A stretch of 60,611 nucleotides of DNA from an uncultured Acidobacteriia bacterium (GTDB lineage Bacteria; Acidobacteriota; Terriglobia; Bryobacterales; Bryobacteraceae), in NCBI GenBank assembly GCA_903925975.1, contig CAIYHG010000016.1, positions 1 through 60,611 of the forward strand. The letters are read 5' to 3'. The notes under the pieces were generated by a model. The model had not been told where the DNA came from, ran no database searches, and saw only the letters and a program-made list of their open reading frames with translations. Positions 46,201-54,480 of the stretch are shown piece by piece (the stretch's first letter is position 1; every line of letters starts with the position of its first letter). The position numbers were made by a program, and so were the translations under genes.

Positions 46201-47373
46201 AAGCTGCGCATTGCCATCGAAAGTTCCGCCAAGCACCGACAGCGCGACATTCCGGAAATCGATTAACGTCCCGCGAATGGCGGCGTCCGCGATGCGCGCA
46301 TCCACCGGAACGGGCGCCGTGCGCGGAGCGGTCGTATAAGAGACGCCGGGAGAATACGTCCCCGAAAGGCGCATCCCGGTGATATCGATGCCATCGGGAC
46401 CGGCGGTCACTGTGCCATCCGCGCGAAAATTCCGCAGCTCCACATTGGGATGGATATAGGTCAACCGGTACGCGTGCAGATCGCCGGTCAGATGGAAGTT
46501 CGAGCCACCCTGCCAGACGGCGGAGCCATCCACTTCCGCCACTCCGCTTTCGAGCAGGTGGGTGCTCAGGAACCGCCCTACATCGCTCTGGTCCGCGCGA
46601 ACGTGGTAGCGGAACGATCCGTGCGGAGCGAGCAAATCTTCGATAGCGCCCGAAGCCTGGATTTCGGTTTGGCCAGTTGTCAGACGGGCCGAATCGATGT
46701 CGATACGGTTGCGCTCCACCGTGACCGCGAGCGCGAGGCCCGCCGCCACCGGCACGTAACCATCCACGTTGACATCGAGCGGCTGCGCTTCGATGTTGCC
46801 ACGGTAGCGCGGTCCCGCGGCCTCGTAGACCAACTTCGCCTCCAGGTTGCGCGCCTGGGCATCCCAGGGCACGGACCCGCGCGTTTCGATTTCGAAGAGG
46901 CCTCCGCTCACGCGGAGCCGTCCAATCGCCAGGTCTAGAACCGTCTCCGCCGCGTTCTTGCCTTGGGTGCGGACCTTTGGCGCGGGGATGTTGGTGCTCC
47001 CGTCCGGACCGACAATCAGGTACGCTCGCGGCGCGATTACCTCCAGGTACTCGATATCGACTTTCTTTTCGAGCACGGAAATAATCTTCAGCCCGACCGC
47101 GGCCGATGCGGCGCGCAGGAGCGGCGGTTTTCCCTCAGGCTCGGTTCCGTGGAGCGTGAAGCCGCGGATTTCGGCGCGCAGGCGGCTCCAATCGAAGGAG
47201 AATTCCCCCAACTCGGCGCGTCCGCCCGTGGCCCGCTCGACTGCCGTCACGATTCCCCCGCGTACCTGGCCGGCAAACCAGGCGCTTCGCGCTATCAAAA
47301 CCACGGTGGCGGCAAAGACCGTGAGGAACACCGCGATCGAGCCGCCTATCCACGCCGCGCGTTGACGCGTCAT
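43237..47373 (-). CDS. tamB: TamB-like translocation/assembly or lipid-transfer protein
   Basis: A 1378-residue AsmA/TamB-family protein from ATG 47373 (the frame reaches 47430, but the extension overlaps the upstream gene). A single N-terminal membrane span (WIGGSIAVFLTVFAATVVLI) is followed by a very long repetitive beta-taco region of alternating strands. The C-terminal DUF490 domain ends in VFGLDFFVKRQFR. Proteins of this type bridge the inner and outer membranes, and help insert outer-membrane proteins or carry phospholipids. Its ATG overlaps the stop of the SurA-like gene, in an operon with a BamA/TamA-like protein. Confidence 0.9.
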   Translation of the reverse strand: MTRQRAAWIGGSIAVFLTVFAATVVLIARSAWFAGQVRGGIVTAVERATGGRAELGEFSFDWSRLRAEIRGFTLHGTEPEGKPPLLRAASAAVGLKIISVLEKKVDIEYLEVIAPRAYLIVGPDGSTNIPAPKVRTQGKNAAETVLDLAIGRLRVSGGLFEIETRGSVPWDAQARNLEAKLVYEAAGPRYRGNIEAQPLDVNVDGYVPVAAGLALAVTVERNRIDIDSARLTTGQTEIQASGAIEDLLAPHGSFRYHVRADQSDVGRFLSTHLLESGVAEVDGSAVWQGGSNFHLTGDLHAYRLTYIHPNVELRNFRADGTVTAGPDGIDITGMRLSGTYSPGVSYTTAPRTAPVPVDARIADAAIRGTLIDFRNVALSVLGGTFDGNAQLWALDRFHVKGDVTGFQARRVVAIYSAEPLPWDGRASGPLEVEGTAQTLPYAHVQAELVLEPEQGGAPVHGQLAAAYDTRTEIWDLGRSTLTLPSSRAEFSGAIGKTLRAHVETRDLNDLLPAFGVSAAEFPVRLDGGSALLDATVTGPPGEERIAGTLNASSFTYAGNHLDSLSADVAASSTNIKFDRGTLAVGGLRARFDGAVALSGWATRPESDIFGSATLQNAPAAELAGWAGWSGPAVSGQLNVSAQFSGTVGKSILLSQVEALRGTLAGEPFDRFSGYLTYSGRRLELSSGVITAGRKELRVSAQYSHAADRFDAGALRFSAAARAMPLEDVHTLTGARPGIKGSIQANIAGTVNVTPAPPGARGFEIAELHADIAAQGLELDGQQLGAARFTADTQGRDLRVRLDSDFADSSVQGSGSWRLEGDYPGSARVEFSQLDLARLRTWFSPGAGGALPAYTGYAEGSIAIEGPILKPETWKAELTVPKFEFAAAITGEPAGAGAPPLTVRNDGPIRASMANSVITIDSARLVGRSTDLTIAGKIAVDQANPFDLRVNGNLDLGILRDFYPDLTATGSAVANATLHGTSENPQFGGRIEIRNAALSLVDFPNGISNGNGVLVFTNDRATIQSLTAESGGGKIDLSGFVGYSSGQAIFRLYAALREVRVRYPEGVSTVANASLNLTGTSERSMLAGTVTVLRTGFNPQSDFGSMLASSSQPVETASVRTGPFGGMNFDIQIQTAPDILVQSSLTQGLGVESKNLRLRGTVANPALAGRIDITQGQVVFFGTRYDISQGSISFFNLVRIEPVVNLDLETKARGIDVTLTISGPLGKLNLTPRSDPPLQFNEIVALLATGEAPATGNTYSTSQQGASATQFGAQQNGASALLGQAIANPVSGRLQRFFGVSRLRIDPTLQGVEYSPQARITVEQQVTPSITFTYISVLNTSNPQVVSMQWDVSKQWSMSAVREQNGVFGLDFFVKRQFR

Positions 47374-48047
47374 TGGAGCGCCTCTTCGTGGTAGACGATT
47401 TCGGCGCGCTGGCGCGCCTGCAGCAGCCACTGATCTACTTCCTGGTCCACGCGCGGCCCGATCAGGGTTTCCTCGATCCGGTCGCGGTAAGCTTCGAGCG
47501 CGGCCGGGTCGCCGGAGTGCGCAGCCTCGACCGCCGGCTTCACCACGTCATCGAAATACCGCCGGATTTCCTCGTCGCTTACCTGTACGCCCGGGCGAAA
47601 CCGCACGTCGATGAACAGCAACAGAGTCCGCTGCCAAAGCAACTCGTCGACTACGTCCTGGTTGGTGATGCCGTAATCCGCCAGGGCTTTGGCGTAGCCC
47701 GCCGCGCCGCCGGATTGTTCCTTCCTGAACTTATCGAGCGCGGGCTCCACATCCTTGGCGGACGGGGCTGGATACCGGCTGGATTCGAGTTCCTTCTGCA
47801 CCAGTTTCTGCTCCACCATCCGCTCCACGGTGGCGCGCTTCTGCGCGGGCGTGAAGTCGGGCGGGGCCCCGTTGAGAAACGCGACCACCCGAATTTCGCG
47901 GTCCAGGTCGCTCACGGTGATTACGCTCGAACCCACCGAAACGGCTATGCGGTCGATGATCTCGCCGCGGAGCGGGCAGGCGCAGGCCAGCATCACCAGC
48001 GCGCCGCAGACCGCGAGAGCCGTTCGCGAATTGGGATTCCTGCGCAT
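47370..48047 (-). CDS. SurA N-terminal-like periplasmic chaperone without PPIase domain
   Basis: The ATG at 48047 overlaps the stop of the BamA-like gene and gives 225 residues. The signal segment is ALAVCGALVMLACACPL, ending near a Cys that could be a lipoprotein site. The mature part starts IIDRIAVSVGSSVITVSDLDREIR and continues with a SurA-type helical chaperone domain (KRATVERMVEQKLVQKELE). No parvulin domain follows. It probably escorts outer-membrane proteins to its co-encoded assembly partners. The longer frame to 48131 reads into the upstream gene and is not used. Confidence 0.8.
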   Translation of the reverse strand: MRRNPNSRTALAVCGALVMLACACPLRGEIIDRIAVSVGSSVITVSDLDREIRVVAFLNGAPPDFTPAQKRATVERMVEQKLVQKELESSRYPAPSAKDVEPALDKFRKEQSGGAAGYAKALADYGITNQDVVDELLWQRTLLLFIDVRFRPGVQVSDEEIRRYFDDVVKPAVEAAHSGDPAALEAYRDRIEETLIGPRVDQEVDQWLLQARQRAEIVYHEEALQ

Positions 48048-51028
48048 CAAAACGTTTGCCCTATCGAGAAGAAGTACTGCATGCGGCCCAAGCTCTGCAC
48101 CACGCAGCGATTCGCCGTATTGGGCGAGCACGGATTCACCCCGGCGCCGATCAGTTCCTGCACCGTGCCTTTGAACCCGAAGAAAGACGGCGGGTTGATG
48201 GCGTAGCCCAAATCCACGCGGACGGGGCCAATGGGCGTTCGATAGCGGATACCAAAGCCGACGGAGTGGGCCATGTAATCGAAATCCTGCAAATCGCGCT
48301 GTGACGTGCGGAACGAAACCTTCCCGATGCTCGAATAGACGTTCCCCATATCGTGGAACAGAACGCCGCCGAAGTTCTCGCCCAGCAGCGGGAAGCGCAG
48401 TTCGGTTTGATTGAAGAACAACGCCGTGCCGCCCAGCGGGAAACCGCTGGCCGTGTCGCGCGGCCCGGCCTGGTTTTCGGGGAAGCCGCGGTGAGAGGTG
48501 CCGCCACCGCCGAAGAGGCGCTCCGGCAGCGGAATCGCATCGAGGCCCGAGCCGCTGGCCCCAAGTCCGTAAACCTCGCCAAACTCCGTGCTGCGCGCCA
48601 TCGTCACGCGCTTTCCGAGCGCGTAATAGCTGGCGTTTCTGGCCAGCACCCGGACGAAATTCGTCTGCGAACCAAAGTATCGTCCAGCCAATCCGATATC
48701 GAGCGTGTTGTAGACGCCCTTGCGCGGATCGGTGGGGTCGTCCCGGCGGTCCTGAACAATACTGAGGGAAGCCACCCCGACGCGCACCGGGCGCGCCAAC
48801 TGACTGAGCAGGAACTCCGATACCCTGAGGTTGCTCACGCTCACGCGCCGGTAGGCGAAGCGATAAAAGAGCGTCGTTGCCTTCGAAAAGCGCTGCGAGA
48901 TCTGCGCGGAAACCTCTTGCCGGCGGAAGTTGGCCGTGCGGATGTCGCGCGAATTCTCATACGTCCCGGTGAACGACAGGTTCAAGCTTTCGTTGTGTTC
49001 GAAGCGCGGCCAGGAGTAGTTCAGGATCGCGCGCTGATTGAGCGTGGAGGCGCGCGAGCGCAGGCTGATGCTGTGGGCCACGCCCCAGAGATTATTGCGC
49101 GTCAGGTCAAGCGAGACGCGCGGCGAAAACCCCGCGGAACCTGCGGGCGAATCCAGGCAATTCTGGCATCCGCCGATGCGGCCCAGCTCGGCTCCAAAAC
49201 CCGCCGCCACCGAATAGCGCCGCGCTTCCTCCACGTTGTAGAGCACGTACTTTCGCGTGGCGTCGCCATCCGGATTCTGGATCGCCGCATCCACCTTGGC
49301 GAAGACGCCTAAATCGTAGAGGCGCCGCTGGACATCGGTAATAGCCGCCGGAGAAAGCGGATCCCCGGGGTTCAACAGAATATTCTGTTTCACCAGGGCG
49401 GGGCGGGTTGTCTTCAGCCCCGTCGCGACGGCCTCGCGCACCAGTTGAGGACGCCCTTCCGTGATCCGGTACCGCAGGTTCACGCGGTTGGGCTGATCGG
49501 CGGGGCTGTAGCCCCATTCAAACGTGGCGCTGGCGAACCCTTTTTGGAAGTACTGCCCCAGAATCGCGTCGCGGTCCACCGCCACGTTGAATTCGCTGAA
49601 GGGCTGGCCGTCGAGGGAACTGAGGAGCGACGTCAGGTCTTGGCGATCAATCTGGTCGACTCCCTCGATCTCGAGCGACTGGATCAGCGTCTGCGGCCCC
49701 TCGCCGATATCGATGAATACGGCCAGGCCACCCACCTTCCCCTCGTAATCGTCCACCAGCCGGTGGCTCACCTTCACGTCACGGAAGCCGTTCGACTGGT
49801 AGAGACCGGCAATTACTGCCTCATCCCCGCGCAACAAACTCTCGCTGTAACGTCCGTGCCGAAACTGAAGAAAGCTGGCGGGCCGCAGCAGCATACGTTC
49901 CCGGATGGCTTCGGCGGTGAAGTAATGGTTGCCGGTAATCTCGATATGCGTCAGTTTATGCCGCGTTCCGGTGTTGATCAGGAAGTCGACGGACGCTTGA
50001 TCGCCGGTGGCGCGCTGCTGCCTGAATTGCACGTCGGCTTCGAAGTATCCCTGGGATTGAAAGTAGTTCTGCAGGTTGCGCGCGCCTTCCGCAAGCAGGT
50101 CGCGGTCCATCGAGTGCTCTTCGTAAACCGGCACGAGCTGGCGCAATCGGGATTGGGAGACCTTGGCGCCGATCGTGTTCAGTTGGATTTGCGGCCCGGC
50201 GTCGAGGCGCAACGTGGGGATGACGCTGCCGGTGGACGAATCGTAATCGATCGATTCGAGCGAAACCTTCGCCTCAAGGCGCTTCTCCTTCTGATATAGC
50301 TGTTGAATTCCGTCCAGGCCCGACCTCAGGCGCGTCTGCGTCACCGGTTTCCACGAATTCCATAACCACCGCCGGAATTTCGTGGCGCCCACGATCTTTT
50401 CGGGGGTCATCTTCAGATCGCCCAGCAGCACCGGCGGAGAGAAGCGAGCCCGCTCGCCACCCTTCACGTCGAAATTGATGTTGACCTGTTGAATGTGCTT
50501 GCTGGTTTCGAAATCGAGGGAGGGGCGGAGAGTGGAGCCGTACAGTCCGTTGCTTTCGAGCAGCGACCGCTGGCCGGCCATCGCCTCCTGGATCTTGGCT
50601 TCCAAAAAAGGCGCGCCCAAATCGAGCCTCGACGCATTCTCCAGTTGGTTGGCATTGGGCGGGTCGCCCGGGTCGCCGGAAATCGAGATGTCGCCGACGA
50701 ACCAGCGGTTCTTGGTGACAAAAGAAATCTCGACGCCCCCATCACGCGGCGCCGCGTCCACCTGAATATCGGAATACCGGCCGGTGGCAAACAGCCGCTC
50801 GATGCTCGTGCGAATCACGCTTTCGCGCAGCGGCTCGTTCACTTTGAGCGGAAGGATCTCGCGCAATTCGTCGGCGCCCAGCGGCTGGTCCGCGGGCGAG
50901 AAGCGGATATTGGAGACCGCCAATCCTTCGTATTTGCGATACTGCGCCGGAAGCGGCCCGGGCAGCGCGGCCGCGAGCAGCAAGACCAGCGAAGGAATGG
51001 ACGCGAGCAGCTGGCGCACCAAGATCAT
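48047..51028 (-). CDS. BamA/TamA-family outer-membrane assembly protein
   Basis: A 993-residue Omp85 protein with signal peptide to about residue 29 (ALPGPLPAQ). Several POTRA domains follow (about 30-560), with repeated strand-helix patterns such as LTHIEITGNHYFTAEAIRERM. The C-terminal 16-strand barrel includes GGGGTSHRGFPENQ, where the conserved (V/I)RGF loop reads HRGF, and ends in MQYFFSIGQTF with terminal Phe. Its linkage to SurA-N-like and TamB-like genes fits a TAM-like or Bam-like module. Whether it is the essential BamA cannot be decided here. Confidence 0.9.
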   Translation of the reverse strand: MILVRQLLASIPSLVLLLAAALPGPLPAQYRKYEGLAVSNIRFSPADQPLGADELREILPLKVNEPLRESVIRTSIERLFATGRYSDIQVDAAPRDGGVEISFVTKNRWFVGDISISGDPGDPPNANQLENASRLDLGAPFLEAKIQEAMAGQRSLLESNGLYGSTLRPSLDFETSKHIQQVNINFDVKGGERARFSPPVLLGDLKMTPEKIVGATKFRRWLWNSWKPVTQTRLRSGLDGIQQLYQKEKRLEAKVSLESIDYDSSTGSVIPTLRLDAGPQIQLNTIGAKVSQSRLRQLVPVYEEHSMDRDLLAEGARNLQNYFQSQGYFEADVQFRQQRATGDQASVDFLINTGTRHKLTHIEITGNHYFTAEAIRERMLLRPASFLQFRHGRYSESLLRGDEAVIAGLYQSNGFRDVKVSHRLVDDYEGKVGGLAVFIDIGEGPQTLIQSLEIEGVDQIDRQDLTSLLSSLDGQPFSEFNVAVDRDAILGQYFQKGFASATFEWGYSPADQPNRVNLRYRITEGRPQLVREAVATGLKTTRPALVKQNILLNPGDPLSPAAITDVQRRLYDLGVFAKVDAAIQNPDGDATRKYVLYNVEEARRYSVAAGFGAELGRIGGCQNCLDSPAGSAGFSPRVSLDLTRNNLWGVAHSISLRSRASTLNQRAILNYSWPRFEHNESLNLSFTGTYENSRDIRTANFRRQEVSAQISQRFSKATTLFYRFAYRRVSVSNLRVSEFLLSQLARPVRVGVASLSIVQDRRDDPTDPRKGVYNTLDIGLAGRYFGSQTNFVRVLARNASYYALGKRVTMARSTEFGEVYGLGASGSGLDAIPLPERLFGGGGTSHRGFPENQAGPRDTASGFPLGGTALFFNQTELRFPLLGENFGGVLFHDMGNVYSSIGKVSFRTSQRDLQDFDYMAHSVGFGIRYRTPIGPVRVDLGYAINPPSFFGFKGTVQELIGAGVNPCSPNTANRCVVQSLGRMQYFFSIGQTF

Positions 51029-51070
51029 GATAGCGTAAGTGCTTCAGAGCAACTTTGTTACCATCGGAGC

Positions 51071-52090
51071 ATGAACGCGGCCGATCGCGAGCGCTACTCG
51101 CGTCAAATTCTCTTCCCGGGAATTGGAGAGCGAGGGCAGGAAGCGCTGGGGCGCGCCCGCGTGACCATCGTCGGCTGCGGAGCGCTGGGCACTTTTCAGG
51201 CGGCCTCGCTGGCCCGCGCCGGGGCCGGCTCCCTCACCATCATCGACCGCGATTACGTTGAGCCGAGCAATCTGCAGCGCCAATGGCTCTTCGAGGAAGC
51301 CGACGCCGCCGAGGCGCTGCCCAAGGCGGCGGCAGCGGAAAAGCGCCTCGCCCTGATCAATTCCGGCGTGCGTGTGCGCGGAGTTTCCGCCGACCTGACG
51401 GCCACTAACGCCGCCGAACTGCTGGGCAATGCGGACCTGCTGCTCGACGGCACGGATAATTTCGAGACGCGCTACCTGATCAACGATTTCGCCGTAAGCA
51501 ACGGAATCCCATGGATCTACGGCGCGGCGGTGGGCAGTTACGGCCTCACCATGACCGTAATCCCGAACCGCACGGCGTGCTTGCGCTGCGTCTACCCGGA
51601 GCCCCCCTCCGGCGCTCAGCCCACCTGCGAAACAGCCGGCGTGCTCGGCCCCATTGTGGCCGCCATTGCCGCGCTGCAGGCGGCGGACGCGCTGAAGATT
51701 CTCTCCGGCCGTCCCGATCTGGTAGCGCCGCGCATCACCATGGTCGACGTGTGGGATGGGGGCATCCGCCAGATTCAGGCGCCCCCGCGGGACCCCGAAT
51801 GCCCCTGCTGCGGCCGCCGCGAGTTCGTCTATCTGGAGGAATCGCACCTCGCTCCGGTAAGAATGTGCGGCCGCAACGCCGTCCAGATCCACGAGCGCAT
51901 CCGGCCGATAGACCTGGCCGAGTTAAAGGCTCGCCTGGAGCCGTTAGGCGAAGTTCGCGCCAACGAGTTCGCCCTGCGCTTCCTGACGCCCCCCTACGAG
52001 ATGACCGTCTTCCCCGACGGCCGCGCAATCATCAAGGGCGTCAGCGACGTCGGTCTGGCGCGCAGCCTCTACGCGAAGTACGTGGGGTAG
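51071..52090 (+). CDS. ThiF/MoeB-family adenylyltransferase
   Basis: A 339-residue E1-like enzyme that should adenylate the C-terminus of a ubiquitin-fold sulfur carrier (ThiS or MoaD). It has the ATP loop GCGALGTFQAASLARAG, the RYSRQILFPGIGERGQ start, the catalytic Cys in QPTCETAGVLGP and zinc pairs CLRC and CPCC. In place of the C-terminal rhodanese domain of some MoeBs there is an 80-residue alpha/beta tail of unknown role. The ATG at 51071 is divergent from the BamA-like gene. No thi or moa genes are adjacent, so its pathway is open. Confidence 0.9.
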   Translation: MNAADRERYSRQILFPGIGERGQEALGRARVTIVGCGALGTFQAASLARAGAGSLTIIDRDYVEPSNLQRQWLFEEADAAEALPKAAAAEKRLALINSGVRVRGVSADLTATNAAELLGNADLLLDGTDNFETRYLINDFAVSNGIPWIYGAAVGSYGLTMTVIPNRTACLRCVYPEPPSGAQPTCETAGVLGPIVAAIAALQAADALKILSGRPDLVAPRITMVDVWDGGIRQIQAPPRDPECPCCGRREFVYLEESHLAPVRMCGRNAVQIHERIRPIDLAELKARLEPLGEVRANEFALRFLTPPYEMTVFPDGRAIIKGVSDVGLARSLYAKYVG

Positions 52091-52170
52091 CCCCCGGGGC
52101 TGCGCAAGGCATGCCCGGCATAGCGCTGCCCGCCCGTTTCCTGATACAGTTTCGGAATCGCACCAACGCT

Positions 52171-53097
52171 ATGAGCAGGAAACTATTTGACGCCGGTTCG
52201 CGCGGCGATATCGTCCGCCGGATTCAGTTGGCGCTGGGCTCTGCCGGCTGCCCCGTGCCCAAGGTCGACGAGATCTACGGCCGCGACACTCGCGCCGCGG
52301 TGGCCGCTTTTCAACAACAGCGCGCCCTCCCCGTCACGGGGGCGGTGGAACTGGAGACATGGTCCACGCTTACCAACGCTCCCGTGCCGGAACTGGGCGA
52401 GCGCGTCCTCCAATTGACCGCGGCCTTCGAGGGGCACAATTACACGCTGGCCGTGGGGAACTTCGATGGAGCGTGGCTCACCTGGGGCATCATCGGCTTC
52501 ACCATGCAGCATGGAGAAGTGCAGACGATCCTCGCCAACATCGACGCCGCTTCTCCGGCGCTTTTGGACCGCGCCTTCGGCGGGCGCGCGGCGGAAATAC
52601 GCGCCACCATGCGCGCCGGAAAGGCGCAACAGAAAGCGTGGGCTATCGCCAACAGCGCCCCGGACGGCAGCCTGCGCGAGCCCTGGAAAGCCGGCTTCGC
52701 GGCGTTGGGTGATTTCGCCGAAGTCCGCGCCGAGCAGAGGCGCCGCGCGCTGGCCGATTACTACGAACCCGCGCTCCGTACCGCCGCCCGGTTCCACCTG
52801 ACCTCCGAACTCGGCATCGCGCTGGCCTTCGATATTCACGTCCAGAACGGAGGCGTGGACGCCGAGGAGACCGCGCAAGTGGAGCGGGAACTCGCCAGCG
52901 AGCCAGGGGCCACGGAACTACGGCGGCGCGAAATCATCGCCAACGCCGTGGCCGATCACGCCCGCGCCGAGTACCGCGAAGATGTGCGCGCGCGCAAACT
53001 GACCATAGCCCGCGGCGCGGGCGCCGTTCACGAACGCAATTACAGTTTGGAGAACTGGGGCCTAGCCGAAATCGAGCCACTGGCGGCCAACGCGTGA
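52171..53097 (+). CDS. peptidoglycan-binding protein with GH46/lysozyme-like domain
   Basis: A 308-residue protein from ATG 52171. Residues about 8-65 form a PG_binding_1 domain (SRGDIVRRIQLALG, DEIYGRDTRAAVAAFQQQ). The rest resembles chitosanase/lysozyme-superfamily proteins: AAFEGHNYTLAVGNFDG gives a candidate catalytic Glu, WGIIGFTMQHGEVQTIL follows, and FDIHVQNGGVD comes later. No signal peptide is visible, which is odd for a wall hydrolase and recalls phage-type or contact-delivered enzymes. The hydrolase call is by motif spacing only. Confidence 0.7.
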   Translation: MSRKLFDAGSRGDIVRRIQLALGSAGCPVPKVDEIYGRDTRAAVAAFQQQRALPVTGAVELETWSTLTNAPVPELGERVLQLTAAFEGHNYTLAVGNFDGAWLTWGIIGFTMQHGEVQTILANIDAASPALLDRAFGGRAAEIRATMRAGKAQQKAWAIANSAPDGSLREPWKAGFAALGDFAEVRAEQRRRALADYYEPALRTAARFHLTSELGIALAFDIHVQNGGVDAEETAQVERELASEPGATELRRREIIANAVADHARAEYREDVRARKLTIARGAGAVHERNYSLENWGLAEIEPLAANA

Positions 53098-53098
53098 A

Positions 53099-53245
53099 CC
53101 AAAGTGGGGCGGACGCCCATACGCGCGCGAACGTAACGGGAGATTGCCTCCGGGTGGCTGGTATCTCCCTAGGACCAGTGACCGCCGCCAATCGGCGGTT
53201 TGGGCGCCATGCGGCCAAGTCGACGCGAGATTCCCAGGAATCTCG
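53099..53245. repeat. degenerate mini-hairpin array
   Basis: Several short inverted repeats share this gap: GGGCG/GCCC near 53104, GGGAGAT/ATCTCCC (about 53139-53170), CCGCC/GGCGG around AATC (about 53186-53199) and a perfect CGAGATTCC/GGAATCTCG (about 53225-53245). Style and placement match the other arrays. Confidence 0.65.
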
Positions 53246-53299
53246 TTTTCCGAGAACCCCACTTATGGACCGGAACTCTCCACCGGAGTCGGTTTGTGC

Positions 53300-53764
53300 T
53301 TGAATCAAGTTGTGGTGTGGACTCTGCGACATAACGTGATCGCCGCGCTGTCCTTGGTGTTGGCGATTGCGGCCAGTGGGTTCGCGGTCGAGAAGAGCGC
53401 CGTTGCAGAAGGGTCGCAGTTGGCCATCCAGGGACGCTTGACAGACGGATGGTCGTTTCCTTGGTTCGACGGCTGGCACTTTCGAGGGACGCTCACGGTG
53501 AGTCGAACGCTCTGGGGTGCGGCGAAACCCGGCGAGGGGCTCGACTATCGATTTGTGTGCGGTGGATGTCCGATGTGGCTTAGACCGGACTGGACGCCCT
53601 TCCTTGGATCTGAAAACCTCTGGTTCTTGCGGCAAGCTGGCCCCGGTGTCTGGACGGCAGCGGGCGTTCAGGCCGGCGATCCTGGCGTGCGCGGTATAGC
53701 TGACCTCAGCTATTACGAGAAGCTTTTCAGCCGTCGAAACCTACGCGGACAGCCCGTCAGGTGA
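53300..53764 (+). CDS. secreted protein of unknown function
   Basis: About 154 residues from a TTG at 53300 (GTGs at 53312 and 53315 are alternatives). A signal peptide is clear (NVIAALSLVLAIAASGFA). The mature part is rich in Trp, with FPWFDGWHFRGTLTVSRTLWG and a Cys pair in FVCGGCPMWLRP. No family is recognised. It begins a stretch of less G+C-rich genes with signal peptides that ends at hicAB. GGAG about 11 nt upstream supports the TTG. Confidence 0.55.
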   Translation: MNQVVVWTLRHNVIAALSLVLAIAASGFAVEKSAVAEGSQLAIQGRLTDGWSFPWFDGWHFRGTLTVSRTLWGAAKPGEGLDYRFVCGGCPMWLRPDWTPFLGSENLWFLRQAGPGVWTAAGVQAGDPGVRGIADLSYYEKLFSRRNLRGQPVR

Positions 53765-53853
53765 GCTTTGACGCGGGCTGCCGAACATCGCAATTGGGTC
53801 ATTCTCTTGAAACCACACTTCAAGACCACTTGCCCAAGCGCAATACTGAAGGG

Positions 53854-54351
53854 ATGAACTTCCGGCCTGTTCTGCTGCTGTTATGTAGCGTTCTTCTCTC
53901 CGCCCAATCCCGTTCCGAGTGGCAGTCCTGCCCGGTGGTAGCAAAGATGCCCGCCGACCAGCGGAATATGGAACCGTTGGATCAGCAGCAAAGGTTCGAG
54001 CTTCGGCAGTGTCTGGGCGAAAACACAGTAGTCACCGCGTACGAGCAGGCGAAAACGGCACCTTCTATGGTGTTCGACACCGGCGATGGTTATCCACGAT
54101 TTCTCGCCCACGTCGAGAACATCCTCGTTTTTCAGAGCGTGGGAGGCGCGTCCGATCACGTGTACGTTTTTGTGTTCAGGGAGGGCAAGCCTGCGGTCGC
54201 CCTCCAAACCGCAACGAAGGATCTCATACTAGTCCGGCAATCGAAAGATGGGGTGGTTGTCAGCATGCCGCCCACAACGTATCCAGGACCGGACGGCAAA
54301 TTCCCACCCCCACCCGCACCGAAGGAATTTCCGTTCCCGTTTGACCGCTGA
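53854..54351 (+). CDS. secreted protein of unknown function
   Basis: A 165-residue protein from ATG 53854 (MNFRPVLLLLCSVLLSAQSR, a standard signal peptide). The mature part has two cysteines (SCPVVAKMP, RQCLGEN) and ends in a Pro-rich tail PPPPAPKEFPFPFDR. The 53761 start would add residues with no signal character. Function unknown; it lies between two other small secreted genes on the same strand. Confidence 0.6.
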   Translation: MNFRPVLLLLCSVLLSAQSRSEWQSCPVVAKMPADQRNMEPLDQQQRFELRQCLGENTVVTAYEQAKTAPSMVFDTGDGYPRFLAHVENILVFQSVGGASDHVYVFVFREGKPAVALQTATKDLILVRQSKDGVVVSMPPTTYPGPDGKFPPPPAPKEFPFPFDR

Positions 54352-54480
54352 CCTAACCGGCGGTTGGCGGTCAATTTCCGAGATGCCCACTTACCGTCCG
54401 CGAATCGCTTCCGTTCCCAAATCCGAATTTAGATCTCCACGTTCCTCTGCGGCGTCAAGCGGCGCTAAAATAGCACCAAA

